A stretch of 64,000 nucleotides of DNA, from contig JAAFIU010000001.1 of the NCBI GenBank assembly GCA_013298805.1, positions 1-64,000 on the forward strand. The letters are read 5' to 3'. The stretch comes from Cytophagales bacterium. Its GTDB lineage: Bacteria > Bacteroidota > Bacteroidia > Cytophagales > Spirosomataceae. Shown here piece by piece: positions 33,700 through 43,265 of the stretch. Position 1 is the stretch's first letter. Each line of letters opens with the position of its first letter. A model generated the notes under the pieces. It worked only from the letters and a program-made list of their open reading frames with translations. It ran no database searches and was not told the DNA's origin. Position numbers and translations under genes: made by a program.

Positions 33700-35475
33700 A
33701 TGTTACAGTTTCTGAAATATGTCTTTGCAACCATCGTAGGATTATTCCTATTTACTATTATCGGCTTTATTATTCTTGCGGGCATTGGTGCAGCCATAGG
33801 CTCTTCGAGCGACGCAACTTCTCTGAAAGATAAATCTGTTTTAAAATTAGACCTCAATCGTCCAATCGTAGAAAATGCTTCTGACGATGAAAATCCCTTC
33901 AAAAACTTAGGTGGTCCTTTTGCTGATGGTGCAGAAGATATGGGCTTAGTTCAACTCAGAGATGGTTTGAAACGTGCCGCAGCCGATAGTCACATCAAAG
34001 GAATTTACTTACAAGCAAATTATCCACAGGCGGGATATTCTACTTTGGAAGAAATTCGTAACGCTCTTATCGAATTCAAAAAATCAGGCAAATTCATTTA
34101 TAGTTACGGAGAAATGTTCTCAGAAAAAGGATATTACGTAACCTCTGTTGCGGATAAAATCTATTTGAATCCATCGGGTGGAATGGATTTTAATGGTATT
34201 AGTGCTGAGGTGAGTTTCTTTAAAGGAGCGTTGGATAAATTAGAAATCAAACCCGTTATTTTCCGTGTGGGCGAGTACAAATCAGCCGTTGAGCCGTATT
34301 TACGTGAAAATATGAGTGATGCTAACAAAGCACAATACAATTCTCTTTTAAATTCATTAAACGACCATATTTTTGCCCAAATCGCCAAGTCAAGAAATAT
34401 TCAAGTGGCTGATTTAAAGAAAGTTGCTGACGAGTTAACCGCTTATAAACCACAAGGTGCTTTAACTTCTAAATTGGTAAGTAACGTTGGTTATTACGAC
34501 GAATTTGAAACTGCGTTGAAGAAAGAAGTAAAAGTTGACGAAGATGATAAAATTGAATTTATGAGTTTAAGCAAATTCCTGAAAGCTGAATCGGCAATTT
34601 CTTACAATGATTCTGATAACAAAATTGCAGTAATTGTGGGCGAAGGTGCAATTGTTGGAGCAAAAGCCGATAAAGGAAATATTGGTTCTGACGACTGGGT
34701 TGCCGAACTTCGTAAAGCTCGTGACGACAAAAAAGTAAAAGCAATCGTTTTAAGAATTGATAGTCCAGGAGGTTCAGCTTTGGCTTCTGATGTGATGTGG
34801 AGAGAAGTTGAATTAGCCAAAAAAGTGAAACCTGTGATTGCTTCAATGGGCGACTATGCGGCTTCTGGTGGATATTATATGGCAATGGCTGCTGATGAAA
34901 TTGTGGCTCAACCAACTACGATTACGGGTTCAATCGGGATTTTTGCTCAGTTTTTTAATTTTGAAAATTTCTTGAAAAATAAATTAGGTATCACCAATGA
35001 CCGTGTGAATACCAATGCTCACTCAGACTTCCCAACGGTTACACGTGAAATGGATGAATTTGAAAAAGCGTGGTTTCAGAAAAGCATAGAAAACGGTTAT
35101 GAAACCTTTACTTCAAAAGCGGCAAAAGGTCGTAAAATGAGTATTGACAAGTTAAAATCGCTTGCGGGCGGACGTGTTTGGTCTGGTATTGAAGCAAAAC
35201 AAAACGGCTTGGTTGATGAATTGGGAGGATTGGAAGATGCCGTGAAAATTGCAGCTAAGAAAGCTAAATTGAAAGATGGAGACTTCAAAACAAGGTTTTA
35301 CCCACAACCTAAAAACTTCTTTGAAGAGCTTTTCGACAAAAAAGGCGATGAAGCAGAAGCAAAAATCTTACAAGCACAATTCGGAGATTTAGCTCCTTAC
35401 GTAAAACAATTGAAAGACTTAAAAGCACGTGAAGGCGTAATGATGTTAATGCCAGAAGTGATTGAGTTTAAGTAG
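33700..35475 (+). CDS. sppA: Signal peptide peptidase SppA, 67K type
   Basis: SppA degrades leftover signal peptides in the inner membrane. The 591-residue protein has an N-terminal anchor (residues 5-32, 'FATIVGLFLFTIIGFIILAG') and two SppA modules, which defines the 67K type. The lysine general base is in 'FRVGEYKSAVEPYLRENM' of the first module, and the serine nucleophile is in 'RIDSPGGSALASDVMW' of the second. 'YAASGGYYMAMAADEIVAQP' and 'ITGSIGIF' are further signatures. Its neighbours are unrelated. Confidence 0.95.
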   Translation: MLQFLKYVFATIVGLFLFTIIGFIILAGIGAAIGSSSDATSLKDKSVLKLDLNRPIVENASDDENPFKNLGGPFADGAEDMGLVQLRDGLKRAAADSHIKGIYLQANYPQAGYSTLEEIRNALIEFKKSGKFIYSYGEMFSEKGYYVTSVADKIYLNPSGGMDFNGISAEVSFFKGALDKLEIKPVIFRVGEYKSAVEPYLRENMSDANKAQYNSLLNSLNDHIFAQIAKSRNIQVADLKKVADELTAYKPQGALTSKLVSNVGYYDEFETALKKEVKVDEDDKIEFMSLSKFLKAESAISYNDSDNKIAVIVGEGAIVGAKADKGNIGSDDWVAELRKARDDKKVKAIVLRIDSPGGSALASDVMWREVELAKKVKPVIASMGDYAASGGYYMAMAADEIVAQPTTITGSIGIFAQFFNFENFLKNKLGITNDRVNTNAHSDFPTVTREMDEFEKAWFQKSIENGYETFTSKAAKGRKMSIDKLKSLAGGRVWSGIEAKQNGLVDELGGLEDAVKIAAKKAKLKDGDFKTRFYPQPKNFFEELFDKKGDEAEAKILQAQFGDLAPYVKQLKDLKAREGVMMLMPEVIEFK

Positions 35476-35490
35476 GATTCCTTAAAATAG

Positions 35491-35681
35491 AATAGACCAC
35501 GGATGGATGATACAGATTTACACAGATTTTTTTAATTTTATCCGTGTAAATCTGTAAAATATCTCTAATCTGTGGTCTATTTTCGTTTGCCACAAATTCT
35601 CCATAGTTCCAAAACTAAATTATACCGATTTTAAACCTCATCCGTGTGAATCCGTAAAATTCGTAAAATCTGTGGCCTATT
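35491..35681. repeat. Duplicated inverted-repeat arms ('aatagaccac ... gtggtctatt')
   Basis: The left arm 'aatagaccacggatggatga' + 'tacagatttacacagat' pairs with 'atccgtgtaaatctgtaaaa...tctgtggtctatt' (to 35581). A second diverged right arm, 'tccgtgtgaatccgtaaaat...ctgtggcctatt', follows at 35640-35681. The block fills the space between convergent genes. Confidence 0.82.
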
Positions 35682-35687
35682 TTTTCA

Positions 35688-36464
35688 TTAAAACTTCACC
35701 CCAAAATCTAAATAAAACGCTCCGTTTTTTGTAATTAAATCGCCAAAAGTTTTATTTCTATTGATTTCAACGAAACCTCTTTGATATTGAAGTCCAAAGA
35801 AAAAAGCGTCCCCTCCCCTACTGATTGATTTTTCTCCGCCAATTCCTAACAATAATCCAACGTCGCCAAAACCAAAAATACTTTGTGAACTTGCCAAACG
35901 CTCCTGATATTGAAAAAGGGCATTTCGAGATTTGTCTAAGGCTTTTTCTGCAATTTTTATATCTACCGTTCCTCCAAATTGGAGAAAAACAGGTGTATTG
36001 TCTAAAATATTATCACTGAAAATTTTCATGGTAAGTGGCAACTGCAAATACTGCAAATTAAAATTGGCTTCTGTTCCCTTCTGTTCATCAGCGGTCAAAG
36101 GCGTTGTTTTAAAAAGCTCATTGTCATAAAAATTACTGTGCATTGAATAATTTACGCTCTTGACAGTGTACCAAAGTCCTGTACTAAAAGCGTATTTATC
36201 GGTAATATAAAAATCGGCAATTGGGCCTAAACTTAAACGAATATTCCCTCCATTCGAGTCAAACCCTCTGAAGGTTTTAGAAGCATCCACATAATTGACA
36301 ACAATCCCTGGCGAAAACCTAAAGCCCATTTTTAGTTTATAGAATTTACTAAAAAAATTGCTCCCATAATTACCTCTATAATTACCTCCATAATTATACC
36401 CTTGTGAAAAACCATCAAATCCTATCAACAGAATAAAAAGGCTTAGAAATACGTTATTCTTCAT
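35688..36464 (-). CDS. PorT-like outer-membrane beta-barrel protein
   Basis: A 258-residue exported protein with signal 'MKNNVFLSLFILLIGFDGFS', followed by a short Gly/Tyr/Asn-rich stretch. Alternating strands then fit an 8-10-stranded barrel ('LKMGFRFSPGIVVNY', 'DKYAFSTGLWYTVKSVNYSM', 'LQYLQLPLTMKIF') and it ends in an aromatic 'NGAFYLDFGVKF', the usual insertion signal. It resembles the porin family/PorT group. A role in type IX secretion is known for PorT itself but is not implied for this paralogue. Confidence 0.85.
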   Translation of the reverse strand: MKNNVFLSLFILLIGFDGFSQGYNYGGNYRGNYGSNFFSKFYKLKMGFRFSPGIVVNYVDASKTFRGFDSNGGNIRLSLGPIADFYITDKYAFSTGLWYTVKSVNYSMHSNFYDNELFKTTPLTADEQKGTEANFNLQYLQLPLTMKIFSDNILDNTPVFLQFGGTVDIKIAEKALDKSRNALFQYQERLASSQSIFGFGDVGLLLGIGGEKSISRGGDAFFFGLQYQRGFVEINRNKTFGDLITKNGAFYLDFGVKF

Positions 36465-36593
36465 ATTTTTGTGTTAGTAAGATTAGCGTTGAGCTTTACA
36501 CCCAAAGCTAATGGTTAAAAATCTATTCAAATAAAAATACAGTAACTCTTTAAACTACCGCCTTTTGCGTACTGTATAAGGCACAAAGCAACA

Positions 36594-37613
36594 ATGAAAT
36601 ATTCGTTTTTTTTACTTTTGACGTGCCTTGTATGTGCCTGTACACAAGACAACCAAACCAGTTCCGACCCCGATGTTAATAACGTAAAAGTTACGGTAAA
36701 TATTCAGAGGCTTGATAAAGAATTATTTGCCTGTAAAAGCAAAGACGAAATATTAGCTTTATTCAAAAAGCAACCAGCCTTTTTTAGTAATTATTTCCAA
36801 ATTCCTCTTGAGGGTTTTGAAAAATTAGCCGACCAACTTTTACCATTAATTCAGAATCAAGGCTTGCGTGAATTCTATAATCAATCGCAAGAAGGGGGCT
36901 TCTTTGGTAATCAAAATCTGGAAAATGACTTTCGTTCCGCCTTCCAACATCTCAAATATTACTATCCTGATTTTAAAGAACCCAAAATCTATACCATTTT
37001 TTCAGGGTTCTTCGGACAAGGCACATTACCCAACCGAGAATTGATGGTTTCGGATACCGCTATTTATATTGGCTTAGATTATTTCCTGGGAAAAAAAGGA
37101 AGATTTTTACCTGATATTTATGATTATCAATTACGAAAAGCCACTCCCGATGCCATTGCACCGCTCAGTATTTTGTTGCTATCTCAAAAATATAATCTTA
37201 CCAATCCAAAAGATAAAACCTTATTGTCTGACATGGTTTGGTACGGAAAAAGTTACGTCTTTGCTCATACCATGCTACCCGAAAAAGCAGATACTTTATT
37301 CATCGGTTATTCTGGCGAACAGTTGGCGGGAAGCTACGAGTTTCAGAAAAACATTTGGGCTCATTTTATTGACAATCAACTACTTTACAACACCCAAGAC
37401 CCCATAAAAGCTAAATACGTTGGCGAACGCCCCCTAACTCCTGAGATTGGGAAAGACTGTCCTGGAAGTATTGGAAGGTGGTTAGGTTGGCGAATTGTAG
37501 GTAAATATTTTGATGAAAATGAAAATCTTAAAATTCAAGATTTGATGAAGCAAACCGATGCTCAAAAAATCTTTGAGGCTTCCAAATACAAAGGTTTACC
37601 TGATGATGAGTAA
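36594..37613 (+). CDS. gldB: GldB-type gliding motility lipoprotein
   Basis: A 339-residue lipoprotein with signal 'MKYSFFLLLTCLVCACTQDN'. The body matches GldB: 'VNIQRLDKELFACKSKDEIL' at the N-terminus, 'FQHLKYYYPDFKEPKIYTIF' and 'MLPEKADTLFIGYSGEQLAG' in the middle. GldB is required for gliding in Flavobacterium, but homologues occur in many Bacteroidota, including non-gliders. A functional motility system cannot be inferred from this gene alone. No other gld gene is in the window. Confidence 0.88.
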   Translation: MKYSFFLLLTCLVCACTQDNQTSSDPDVNNVKVTVNIQRLDKELFACKSKDEILALFKKQPAFFSNYFQIPLEGFEKLADQLLPLIQNQGLREFYNQSQEGGFFGNQNLENDFRSAFQHLKYYYPDFKEPKIYTIFSGFFGQGTLPNRELMVSDTAIYIGLDYFLGKKGRFLPDIYDYQLRKATPDAIAPLSILLLSQKYNLTNPKDKTLLSDMVWYGKSYVFAHTMLPEKADTLFIGYSGEQLAGSYEFQKNIWAHFIDNQLLYNTQDPIKAKYVGERPLTPEIGKDCPGSIGRWLGWRIVGKYFDENENLKIQDLMKQTDAQKIFEASKYKGLPDDE

Positions 37614-37701
37614 ATACTTGGTAAAAGTAGATAGCTTCTGATTGCATTTTATACGTTTTTTTTCATATTTGTAGCACAAGAATAAACTTCAAAAAACCAC
37701 T

Positions 37702-38700
37702 ATGCAAAACGCACCCTTTAAGGCTCTTCAAATTTCAGAAAATACTGAAAAACAATACCTTAGAAATATTATTGAACGCCAAGTTTCAGATTTACCAGTA
37801 GGAGAAGTTTTGGTAAAAGTTCATTATTCAACGCTCAATTACAAAGACGCACTATCGTCGATTGGAAATAAAGGCGTTACTCGAAATTATCCGCATACCC
37901 CAGGCATTGATGCCGCTGGCGTTGTTGAAGAGAGTGATTCGCCAGATTTTAAGGTTGGTGATGAAGTAATTGTCACCAGTTATGATTTGGGCATGAATAC
38001 CTCAGGCGGATTAGCCGAGTACATTCGTGTGCCTGCTCGTTGGGTTGTTCCCATGCCCACAGGTCTAACAATGCGTGAAGCCATGATTTACGGAACGGCA
38101 GGTTTCACCGCAGGATTGTGTATTAATGCCTTGATAAATAACGGTTTATCTCCCGAAAAAGGCAAAATATTAGTCACTGGTTCAACGGGAGGTGTAGGCA
38201 CTTTATCGGTAGCTATCTTAAAAAAAATGGGTTTTGAAGTGACTGCCGTAACAGGAAAACCCGAAGCCGCTGAGTTTTTAACGAAAGTTGGAGCGAGTGA
38301 AATTGTTACGAGAGAGGCTCTTGACGACCAGTCGGGTCGCCCGATGTTGAAGTCGGTTTATGCAGGTGTGGTTGATACCGTTGGCGGAAATATTTTAGCC
38401 ACAGCCTTAAAATCTTTAGTTTATGGCGGAGCGGCAGCGGCTTGCGGTTTAGTAGCTTCACCCGATTTACACACCTCTGTTTTTCCCTTCATTCTTCGTG
38501 GAAATGCCCTTTTGGGTATTGATTCCGCCGAATGTCCGATGACATTACGTAAAGAAATTTGGCAAAAATTAGCTTCCGATTGGAAACCAGCGGATTTAGA
38601 ATCGTTAGCCACAGAAATTAGCTTAGAAGAAGTTCCTGCAAAATTAGACTTAATCTTGAAAGGTGGAGCTTGGGGAAAATCATTAGTAAAGTTGCGTTAA
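37702..38700 (+). CDS. YhdH/YhfP-type quinone oxidoreductase (acryloyl-CoA reductase family)
   Basis: A 332-residue zinc-independent medium-chain dehydrogenase/reductase using NADPH. The N-terminal catalytic domain has 'VHYSTLNYKDALSSIGNKG' and 'YPHTPGIDAAGVVEESDSPD', both diagnostic of the YhdH/AcuI branch. The Rossmann motif is 'ILVTGSTGGVGTLSVAIL'. 'AACGLVASPDLHTSVFPFIL' also fits. E. coli YhdH and Ruegeria AcuI reduce acryloyl-CoA, so a detoxifying role is plausible. It is monocistronic with a clear terminator. Confidence 0.93.
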   Translation: MQNAPFKALQISENTEKQYLRNIIERQVSDLPVGEVLVKVHYSTLNYKDALSSIGNKGVTRNYPHTPGIDAAGVVEESDSPDFKVGDEVIVTSYDLGMNTSGGLAEYIRVPARWVVPMPTGLTMREAMIYGTAGFTAGLCINALINNGLSPEKGKILVTGSTGGVGTLSVAILKKMGFEVTAVTGKPEAAEFLTKVGASEIVTREALDDQSGRPMLKSVYAGVVDTVGGNILATALKSLVYGGAAAACGLVASPDLHTSVFPFILRGNALLGIDSAECPMTLRKEIWQKLASDWKPADLESLATEISLEEVPAKLDLILKGGAWGKSLVKLR

Positions 38701-38705
38701 AGGTT

Positions 38706-38740
38706 TTAAGTAGGACAGGTTAGAAGCCCGTCCTACTTAA
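38706..38740 (+). terminator. Terminator of the YhdH-type gene
   Basis: 'ttaagtaggac' pairs perfectly with 'gtcctacttaa' around a 13-nt loop, 6 nt after the stop. Confidence 0.85.
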
Positions 38741-38829
38741 ATCACACCACTAAATAGTACCGAGGGAATTTATTCAACAACTTTTTAGTTATGGTATCAT
38801 ATTGACTATAAAGTTCTTACAAGAAGTAT

Positions 38830-38837
38830 TAACTTTG
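38830..38837 (+). promoter_or_regulatory. -7 box TAACTTTG upstream of a 66-residue ORF
   Basis: TAACTTTG fits TAnnTTTG, 49 nt before the ATG at 38887. A TTG 25 nt upstream (38802) is a weak -33 candidate. Confidence 0.55.
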
Positions 38838-38886
38838 TACGATTATTGCTAATCTTTGTTTTATTTAACTCACCAAAATACCACCG

Positions 38887-39087
38887 ATGAAAAACACTCC
38901 AATTATCTTAACGCCAGAATCTGTCGAAGCGTTAGTAACCAGTATAGCTGAAGAATTATTAAAAGGTCATAACACGTATAAATCTGAAACAGCAGCATTG
39001 AGAAAGAAAATCAAAATAGGGATGTTAAGAACACTTTCTTATCAAGAACTTTCAAAAAAACAGCACAAATTAACGACAATTGCCTAA
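38887..39087 (+). CDS. Small hypothetical protein
   Basis: A 66-residue protein without signal or membrane segment: 'LTPESVEALVTSIAEELLKG' followed by a basic stretch 'RKKIKIGMLRTLSYQELSKK'. It looks helical and could bind nucleic acid, but I recognise no family. Its own promoter-like box and normal composition favour a real gene. The 232 nt after it contain no gene. Confidence 0.55.
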   Translation: MKNTPIILTPESVEALVTSIAEELLKGHNTYKSETAALRKKIKIGMLRTLSYQELSKKQHKLTTIA

Positions 39088-39319
39088 GTAGATGAAGTCC
39101 GAGCTTTACCGCCATAAAGTTCTTAATAAAATTACCTCACTACAACATCAAGTTTGTCTTGCAGTATTTGATATTTTATTGTGGACTCCTTCCCCCATTA
39201 TTCATATAATCTAACTTTACATCAATAAAATTATAGATTTTTTTAGGTAAAATAAGGTATCTTTATTTTCTGTTTCATTCAAAAGAGTGAATTTGTTAAA
39301 TATCCCCTAAAACAATCTC

Positions 39320-40618
39320 ATGCAGCAGCCAACCACTATTCTGGACTCCCAGAAGTTATCAAACTTACAATTATCCACTATTTTAATCTGTTTTTTAATG
39401 AATATGCTCGACGGCATGGACGTGATGGTTATCTCATACGTTGCCCCACACATTTCGTCAGCTTGGTCAATTAGCCCACAGTCCTTAGGCATTGTTTTTA
39501 GTGCTGGATTATTAGGAATGTCAATTGGAGCCATGTTTTTAGCCCCTTTTGCTGATAAAATTGGACGCAAAACCATGATTTTGATTTGTGGTTTATTGAT
39601 GGGAATTAGCGTTTTTTCGACGATTCTTGCCAATTCGGTAGAAGCATTAATATTTTTTAGAGTTATCAGTGGTTTGGGTATTGGCGGAATGTTGGCAAGT
39701 ACCGCTACACTCACCGCTGAGTATGCACCAAAGCAAAAGAAGGATTTTTGGGTAAGTTTTGTGATGGCAGGCTACCCAATTGGGGCAGTATTATCGGGTA
39801 TGGTAGCGGCAAAAGTAATTCCAGTGTATGGCTGGCAAACGATGTTTCAAATAGCAGGAATTTCTACCTTGTGTACCCTGCCAATCACGTACTTTTTCTT
39901 GGCGGAATCACTTGATTTTTTACTCAAAACTCAACCTCAAAATGCTTTAAACAAAGCCAATTCAATTTTGAAGAAAATGTCATTACCAATATTAGTAAGT
40001 TTGCCGAATATTAGCAGTGAGTCAAAAATTAAAGTTTCGGTAACTTCTCTACTAATACCTGAAACTAAAACAGCAACCATTCGCCTTTGGATTGCCATTT
40101 TTATGGCTTTTGCCAGTTTATATTTTCTCACAACGTGGATTCCGAAGTTGGCATCAGCCACAGGTTTATCGGTCGAATTAGCCATTTATGCAGGAACAAT
40201 TTTTAATTTAGGAGCATTTTTAGGCATTGTTTCTCAGGGGTATTTATCCAGTAAATTTGGCTTAAAGAGGACTATATTTGGCTTTTTGGTGGTAACCGCA
40301 TTTTTGATGTTAATTTTTGGATTCTTTTCGGGTTCGGTAATGACTTTAATCCTTTTTGGACTGATTGGCTTCGGTATTCAAGGCGGTTTTGTGGGATTAT
40401 ATTCGGTAGCGGCTCGTATTTATCCAACCGAAATCCGTAACACAGGCGTAGGTTGGGCAGTTGGAGCAGGCAGAATTGGGGCAATTGTAGGGCCACTTTT
40501 AGGAGGTGTCTTAATTGGCTTGGGGCTATCAATGTCAATTAATTTCATCGTTTTTGCCGTTCCTACACTCATCGGTGGTATTATTACGTTATATATTTCG
40601 TGGGATGAACTTCGTTAA
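39320..40618 (+). CDS. MFS transporter, aromatic acid:H+ symporter-like (AAHS)
   Basis: A 432-residue inner-membrane transporter with 12 predicted helices. 'MNMLDGMDVMVISYVAPHIS' in helix 1 carries the DGxD motif of the AAHS group (PcaK/BenK relatives). 'FADKIGRKTMILICG' is the MFS signature between helices 2 and 3, and 'YPTEIRNTGVGWAVGAGRIG' is its counterpart in the second half. Aromatic or other organic acids taken up with protons are likely substrates. No catabolic genes are adjacent, so the substrate is open. Confidence 0.9.
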   Translation: MQQPTTILDSQKLSNLQLSTILICFLMNMLDGMDVMVISYVAPHISSAWSISPQSLGIVFSAGLLGMSIGAMFLAPFADKIGRKTMILICGLLMGISVFSTILANSVEALIFFRVISGLGIGGMLASTATLTAEYAPKQKKDFWVSFVMAGYPIGAVLSGMVAAKVIPVYGWQTMFQIAGISTLCTLPITYFFLAESLDFLLKTQPQNALNKANSILKKMSLPILVSLPNISSESKIKVSVTSLLIPETKTATIRLWIAIFMAFASLYFLTTWIPKLASATGLSVELAIYAGTIFNLGAFLGIVSQGYLSSKFGLKRTIFGFLVVTAFLMLIFGFFSGSVMTLILFGLIGFGIQGGFVGLYSVAARIYPTEIRNTGVGWAVGAGRIGAIVGPLLGGVLIGLGLSMSINFIVFAVPTLIGGIITLYISWDELR

Positions 40619-40659
40619 TTTATCAAAGTAAAAACTGTATTTCCAATTCCAATAAAACC

Positions 40660-42030
40660 ATGCAAAGAAGACTTTACCAAGGAATTACCATACTTGTGGG
40701 AGCATTGCTCACTATTTCGGCTTGTACCAAAAAATCCATTGATGATACAACGCCTGTGGCTGTGTCAAGTTTTGGTTTGATGCAAGATAGAATTCTTACG
40801 CCAACCTGTGCCACTTCAGGCTGCCATGCGTCCATGTCTGATGCTACTTTCAAACAACACGGTTTGGTTTTGGAAAAATCGGTAGCTTATGAAAACTTGG
40901 TGGGCGTTGTACCTTTTAATGCCCTTTCAAAAGCGGATGGACATTTACGGGTGAAAGCCTATAAATCATTAGAAAGCCTTTTGTATCATAAACTCAATTG
41001 GGACGCATCGCATCACGGGGGCAAACAATACGGTTCACCAATGCCCTTGGGAAGTACGGCTTTGACCGTTGGGCAAATTGAGTTTGTCCGTCGTTGGATT
41101 GAGGCAGGAGCTCCTAAAACTGGCGAAGTGGTTGATGCAACACTTTTGGATGATAAAACGCCAAGTGTTTCGACTAATGATGATTTCAAGGCAATCGGAA
41201 CACCACAGTCAGAAGGAGTTGACGGTTATCAGTTGAAAGTTGACAAATTTACAGTTCAGCCCAATTTTGAACGTGAACTATTCGTAAGAAGAAATATTGG
41301 CAATACGGCAGATATTTATGTCAATCGAATCAAATTACAATCTCGCCCCAATAGTCACCACATGGTTTTGTATGATTTTAGAGACAGAACGACCTTACCA
41401 ACAATCGACCAAGTAAGAGATTTACGAAATACAGATAACAGCCTAAATATTTTTACAGCTCTACAAATGTCAAACCATATTTTCTTGGGTGGCGGTACAC
41501 AAGCAAATCAAGAATATACATTTCCAGAAGGAACAGCACTCTTATTACCTGCTAATTATTCGGTTGATTTAAACCCACATTATTTCAACAAAACCAGTAA
41601 TAGTCTTTACGGTGAAAATTACGTCAATTTATACACAATCGACAAAACGAAGGTGAAAAATGTGGTAAAAACCATTGATTTCAACAATACGAATTTTAGT
41701 TTACCCGCCAATACAAAAACAACCATTACCAAAGATTTCACTTTTAGCAAGAATGTAAAAATCGTGATGCTAACCTCGCACACGCACAAATATGGAGAAA
41801 AGTATGTGATTAAAATTTTCGGAGGTGCAAGAAATGGAGAAGTAATTTATGAAAACGCTGACTGGGAACATCCCGCAACGATAAACTTCATTACACCAAT
41901 ATCTTTAAACAAAGGCGAAGGACTAACTTCGGTGGTAACTTACAATAATACTTCAAGCCAAAAAATATCATTCGGATTAACTTCTGATGATGAAATGGAC
42001 ATTATTTTTGGGTATTATTATGAGCAGTAA
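40660..42030 (+). CDS. Lipoprotein with cytochrome c-like and copper type II monooxygenase-like domains
   Basis: A 456-residue lipoprotein ('GALLTISACTKKS'). Residues about 40-150 look like a c-type haem domain: C50ATSGCH56 (a C-x4-CH variant) with a likely distal methionine in 'YGSPMPLGSTAL'. The C-terminal 250 residues have the copper ligands of peptidylglycine-type monooxygenases: an HH pair in 'SRPNSHHMVLYDF', a single His in 'SVDLNPHYFNK', an HxH in 'LTSHTHKYGEKY' and a Met in 'SDDEMDIIFGYYY'. Electron flow from haem to copper is an attractive inference. The gene follows the MFS transporter by 41 nt and may be co-expressed. Its substrate is unknown. Confidence 0.82.
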   Translation: MQRRLYQGITILVGALLTISACTKKSIDDTTPVAVSSFGLMQDRILTPTCATSGCHASMSDATFKQHGLVLEKSVAYENLVGVVPFNALSKADGHLRVKAYKSLESLLYHKLNWDASHHGGKQYGSPMPLGSTALTVGQIEFVRRWIEAGAPKTGEVVDATLLDDKTPSVSTNDDFKAIGTPQSEGVDGYQLKVDKFTVQPNFERELFVRRNIGNTADIYVNRIKLQSRPNSHHMVLYDFRDRTTLPTIDQVRDLRNTDNSLNIFTALQMSNHIFLGGGTQANQEYTFPEGTALLLPANYSVDLNPHYFNKTSNSLYGENYVNLYTIDKTKVKNVVKTIDFNNTNFSLPANTKTTITKDFTFSKNVKIVMLTSHTHKYGEKYVIKIFGGARNGEVIYENADWEHPATINFITPISLNKGEGLTSVVTYNNTSSQKISFGLTSDDEMDIIFGYYYEQ

Positions 42031-42036
42031 TTTTTT

Positions 42037-42137
42037 TAGAGAATAGAGTTTAGATTTTAGAAGTTACAACTCGTTAATCTAACATCTATTCTCTAATCAC
42101 TGTCATCTAATATCTATTCTCTAACCTCTATTCTCTA
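42037..42137. repeat. Word-repeat hairpin ('agagaatagag' against triple 'tctattctctaa')
   Basis: One left arm 'ttagagaatagagtttagat' can pair with any of three right-hand copies of 'atctattctctaa' near 42089, 42109 and 42126. It separates convergent genes and reaches to 3 nt from the next stop. Confidence 0.75.
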
Positions 42138-42140
42138 AAA

Positions 42141-42854
42141 TTACTGTTTATGAATATCAGAACCACCCGTAGAGCTTGATTTCACGACCCTTGCACCGCC
42201 TTTGTGATAAACATCACTACCACCAGTGGCAGAAATACTGATTTCTTTTTCAGCCCAAACGTAAGCATCTGAGCCACCCGTTGACGAAACAGTACAAAAA
42301 TTGGTACGTAAGTTACTCGCTTTCAAGTCGCTACCACCCGTTGATAATGCTTTGAAAACCGTAGCAGTTCCTGATAAAATTACGTCAGAACCACCCGTTG
42401 TAGAACAAGTCAATTCATCGGCATCTAATGTCAATCTTATATCTGAGCCTCCAGTTGCTTTCAATTCCAAGTTAATTAAATCTAATTTCCCTTCGGTATA
42501 AACATCCGAGCCACCCGTAGCGGAAAGAACATTGAGGTCTTTTATGGTTACATACACTCGCATCGCTTTTGACTTTTTCCATTCAAAATCAAACCAATTT
42601 TTTGAAGACTCTACGTAGATTTTCAAAATCCCCCCTTCATTGTCGGTAATAATTTTATCCATTCTATCTTTATCTGCTACCACTTTCACCGATTCAGTTG
42701 AGCCTTGTTTTAAATACAAATCTATTCCGCCAGAAATATGAATACCCTTAAAGTTTGAAATCTTACGAATTTCCTCAGAATTCTGAGCGTAAATATTTGA
42801 AAAACAAATACTTAATAAAAATAAAACACCGATTGACTTGAATAATGCTTTCAT
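42141..42854 (-). CDS. Secreted DUF2807 (head GIN domain) protein with STGGSD repeats
   Basis: A 237-residue exported protein with signal 'MKALFKSIGVLFLLSICFSN'. The N-terminal part has 'FKGIHISGGIDLYLKQGSTE', the 'head GIN' start of DUF2807. The rest is at least six short repeats around '(S/A)TGGSD', spaced about 18-25 residues apart, which predicts a beta-helix. Such proteins occur in the Bacteroidota envelope and are thought to bind surfaces or sugars; no activity is proven. Confidence 0.88.
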   Translation of the reverse strand: MKALFKSIGVLFLLSICFSNIYAQNSEEIRKISNFKGIHISGGIDLYLKQGSTESVKVVADKDRMDKIITDNEGGILKIYVESSKNWFDFEWKKSKAMRVYVTIKDLNVLSATGGSDVYTEGKLDLINLELKATGGSDIRLTLDADELTCSTTGGSDVILSGTATVFKALSTGGSDLKASNLRTNFCTVSSTGGSDAYVWAEKEISISATGGSDVYHKGGARVVKSSSTGGSDIHKQ

Positions 42855-43069
42855 AATTTTATGTGCTTTGCACGGTTTTTGTTTGGAAGTTTAGGGCTTA
42901 GGAAGCTCCTCTTGAAATTAGGTTAAGTTTTTTCTGGAAGTTTGCAATTAACCATTATTTCCAAAGACCTAATTTTAATAACAAGATGCCGTCTATCAAA
43001 GAAAGGTTGCACAAACATCTCCGAAACAATGTTAAAATTTTCAGAATTAAAATAGACCTCCTTGCTTAG

Positions 43070-43264
43070 AGACTCCGCAATAGAGAGACATCGTTGTTTG
43101 GGAGTCTTCAGGTCATTTTCCCTAACGAAAAGATAATCAGCGTTTATTTACCGAATCAAGAAAAAGCAGCATACAAGTTATTGAAACACTTTGAGGAAGG
43201 AGAGTAAGTCAAAGTGAATGTTTTGGAAGATTTAGTGATAGATTTAGATGATATTTTTGATTAG
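43070..43264 (+). pseudogene. Degenerate small gene next to VapBC
   Basis: An ATG-less frame reads '...SLFGSLQVIFPNEKIISVYL' and 'PNQEKAAYKLLKHFEEGE', then a TAA, then continues in the same frame 'VKVNVLEDLVIDLDDIFD' to a TAG. The composition is protein-like on both sides of the internal stop. I read it as a decayed gene, possibly an old antitoxin. The rest of 42855-43265 shows nothing else. Confidence 0.5.
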
Positions 43265-43265
43265 T

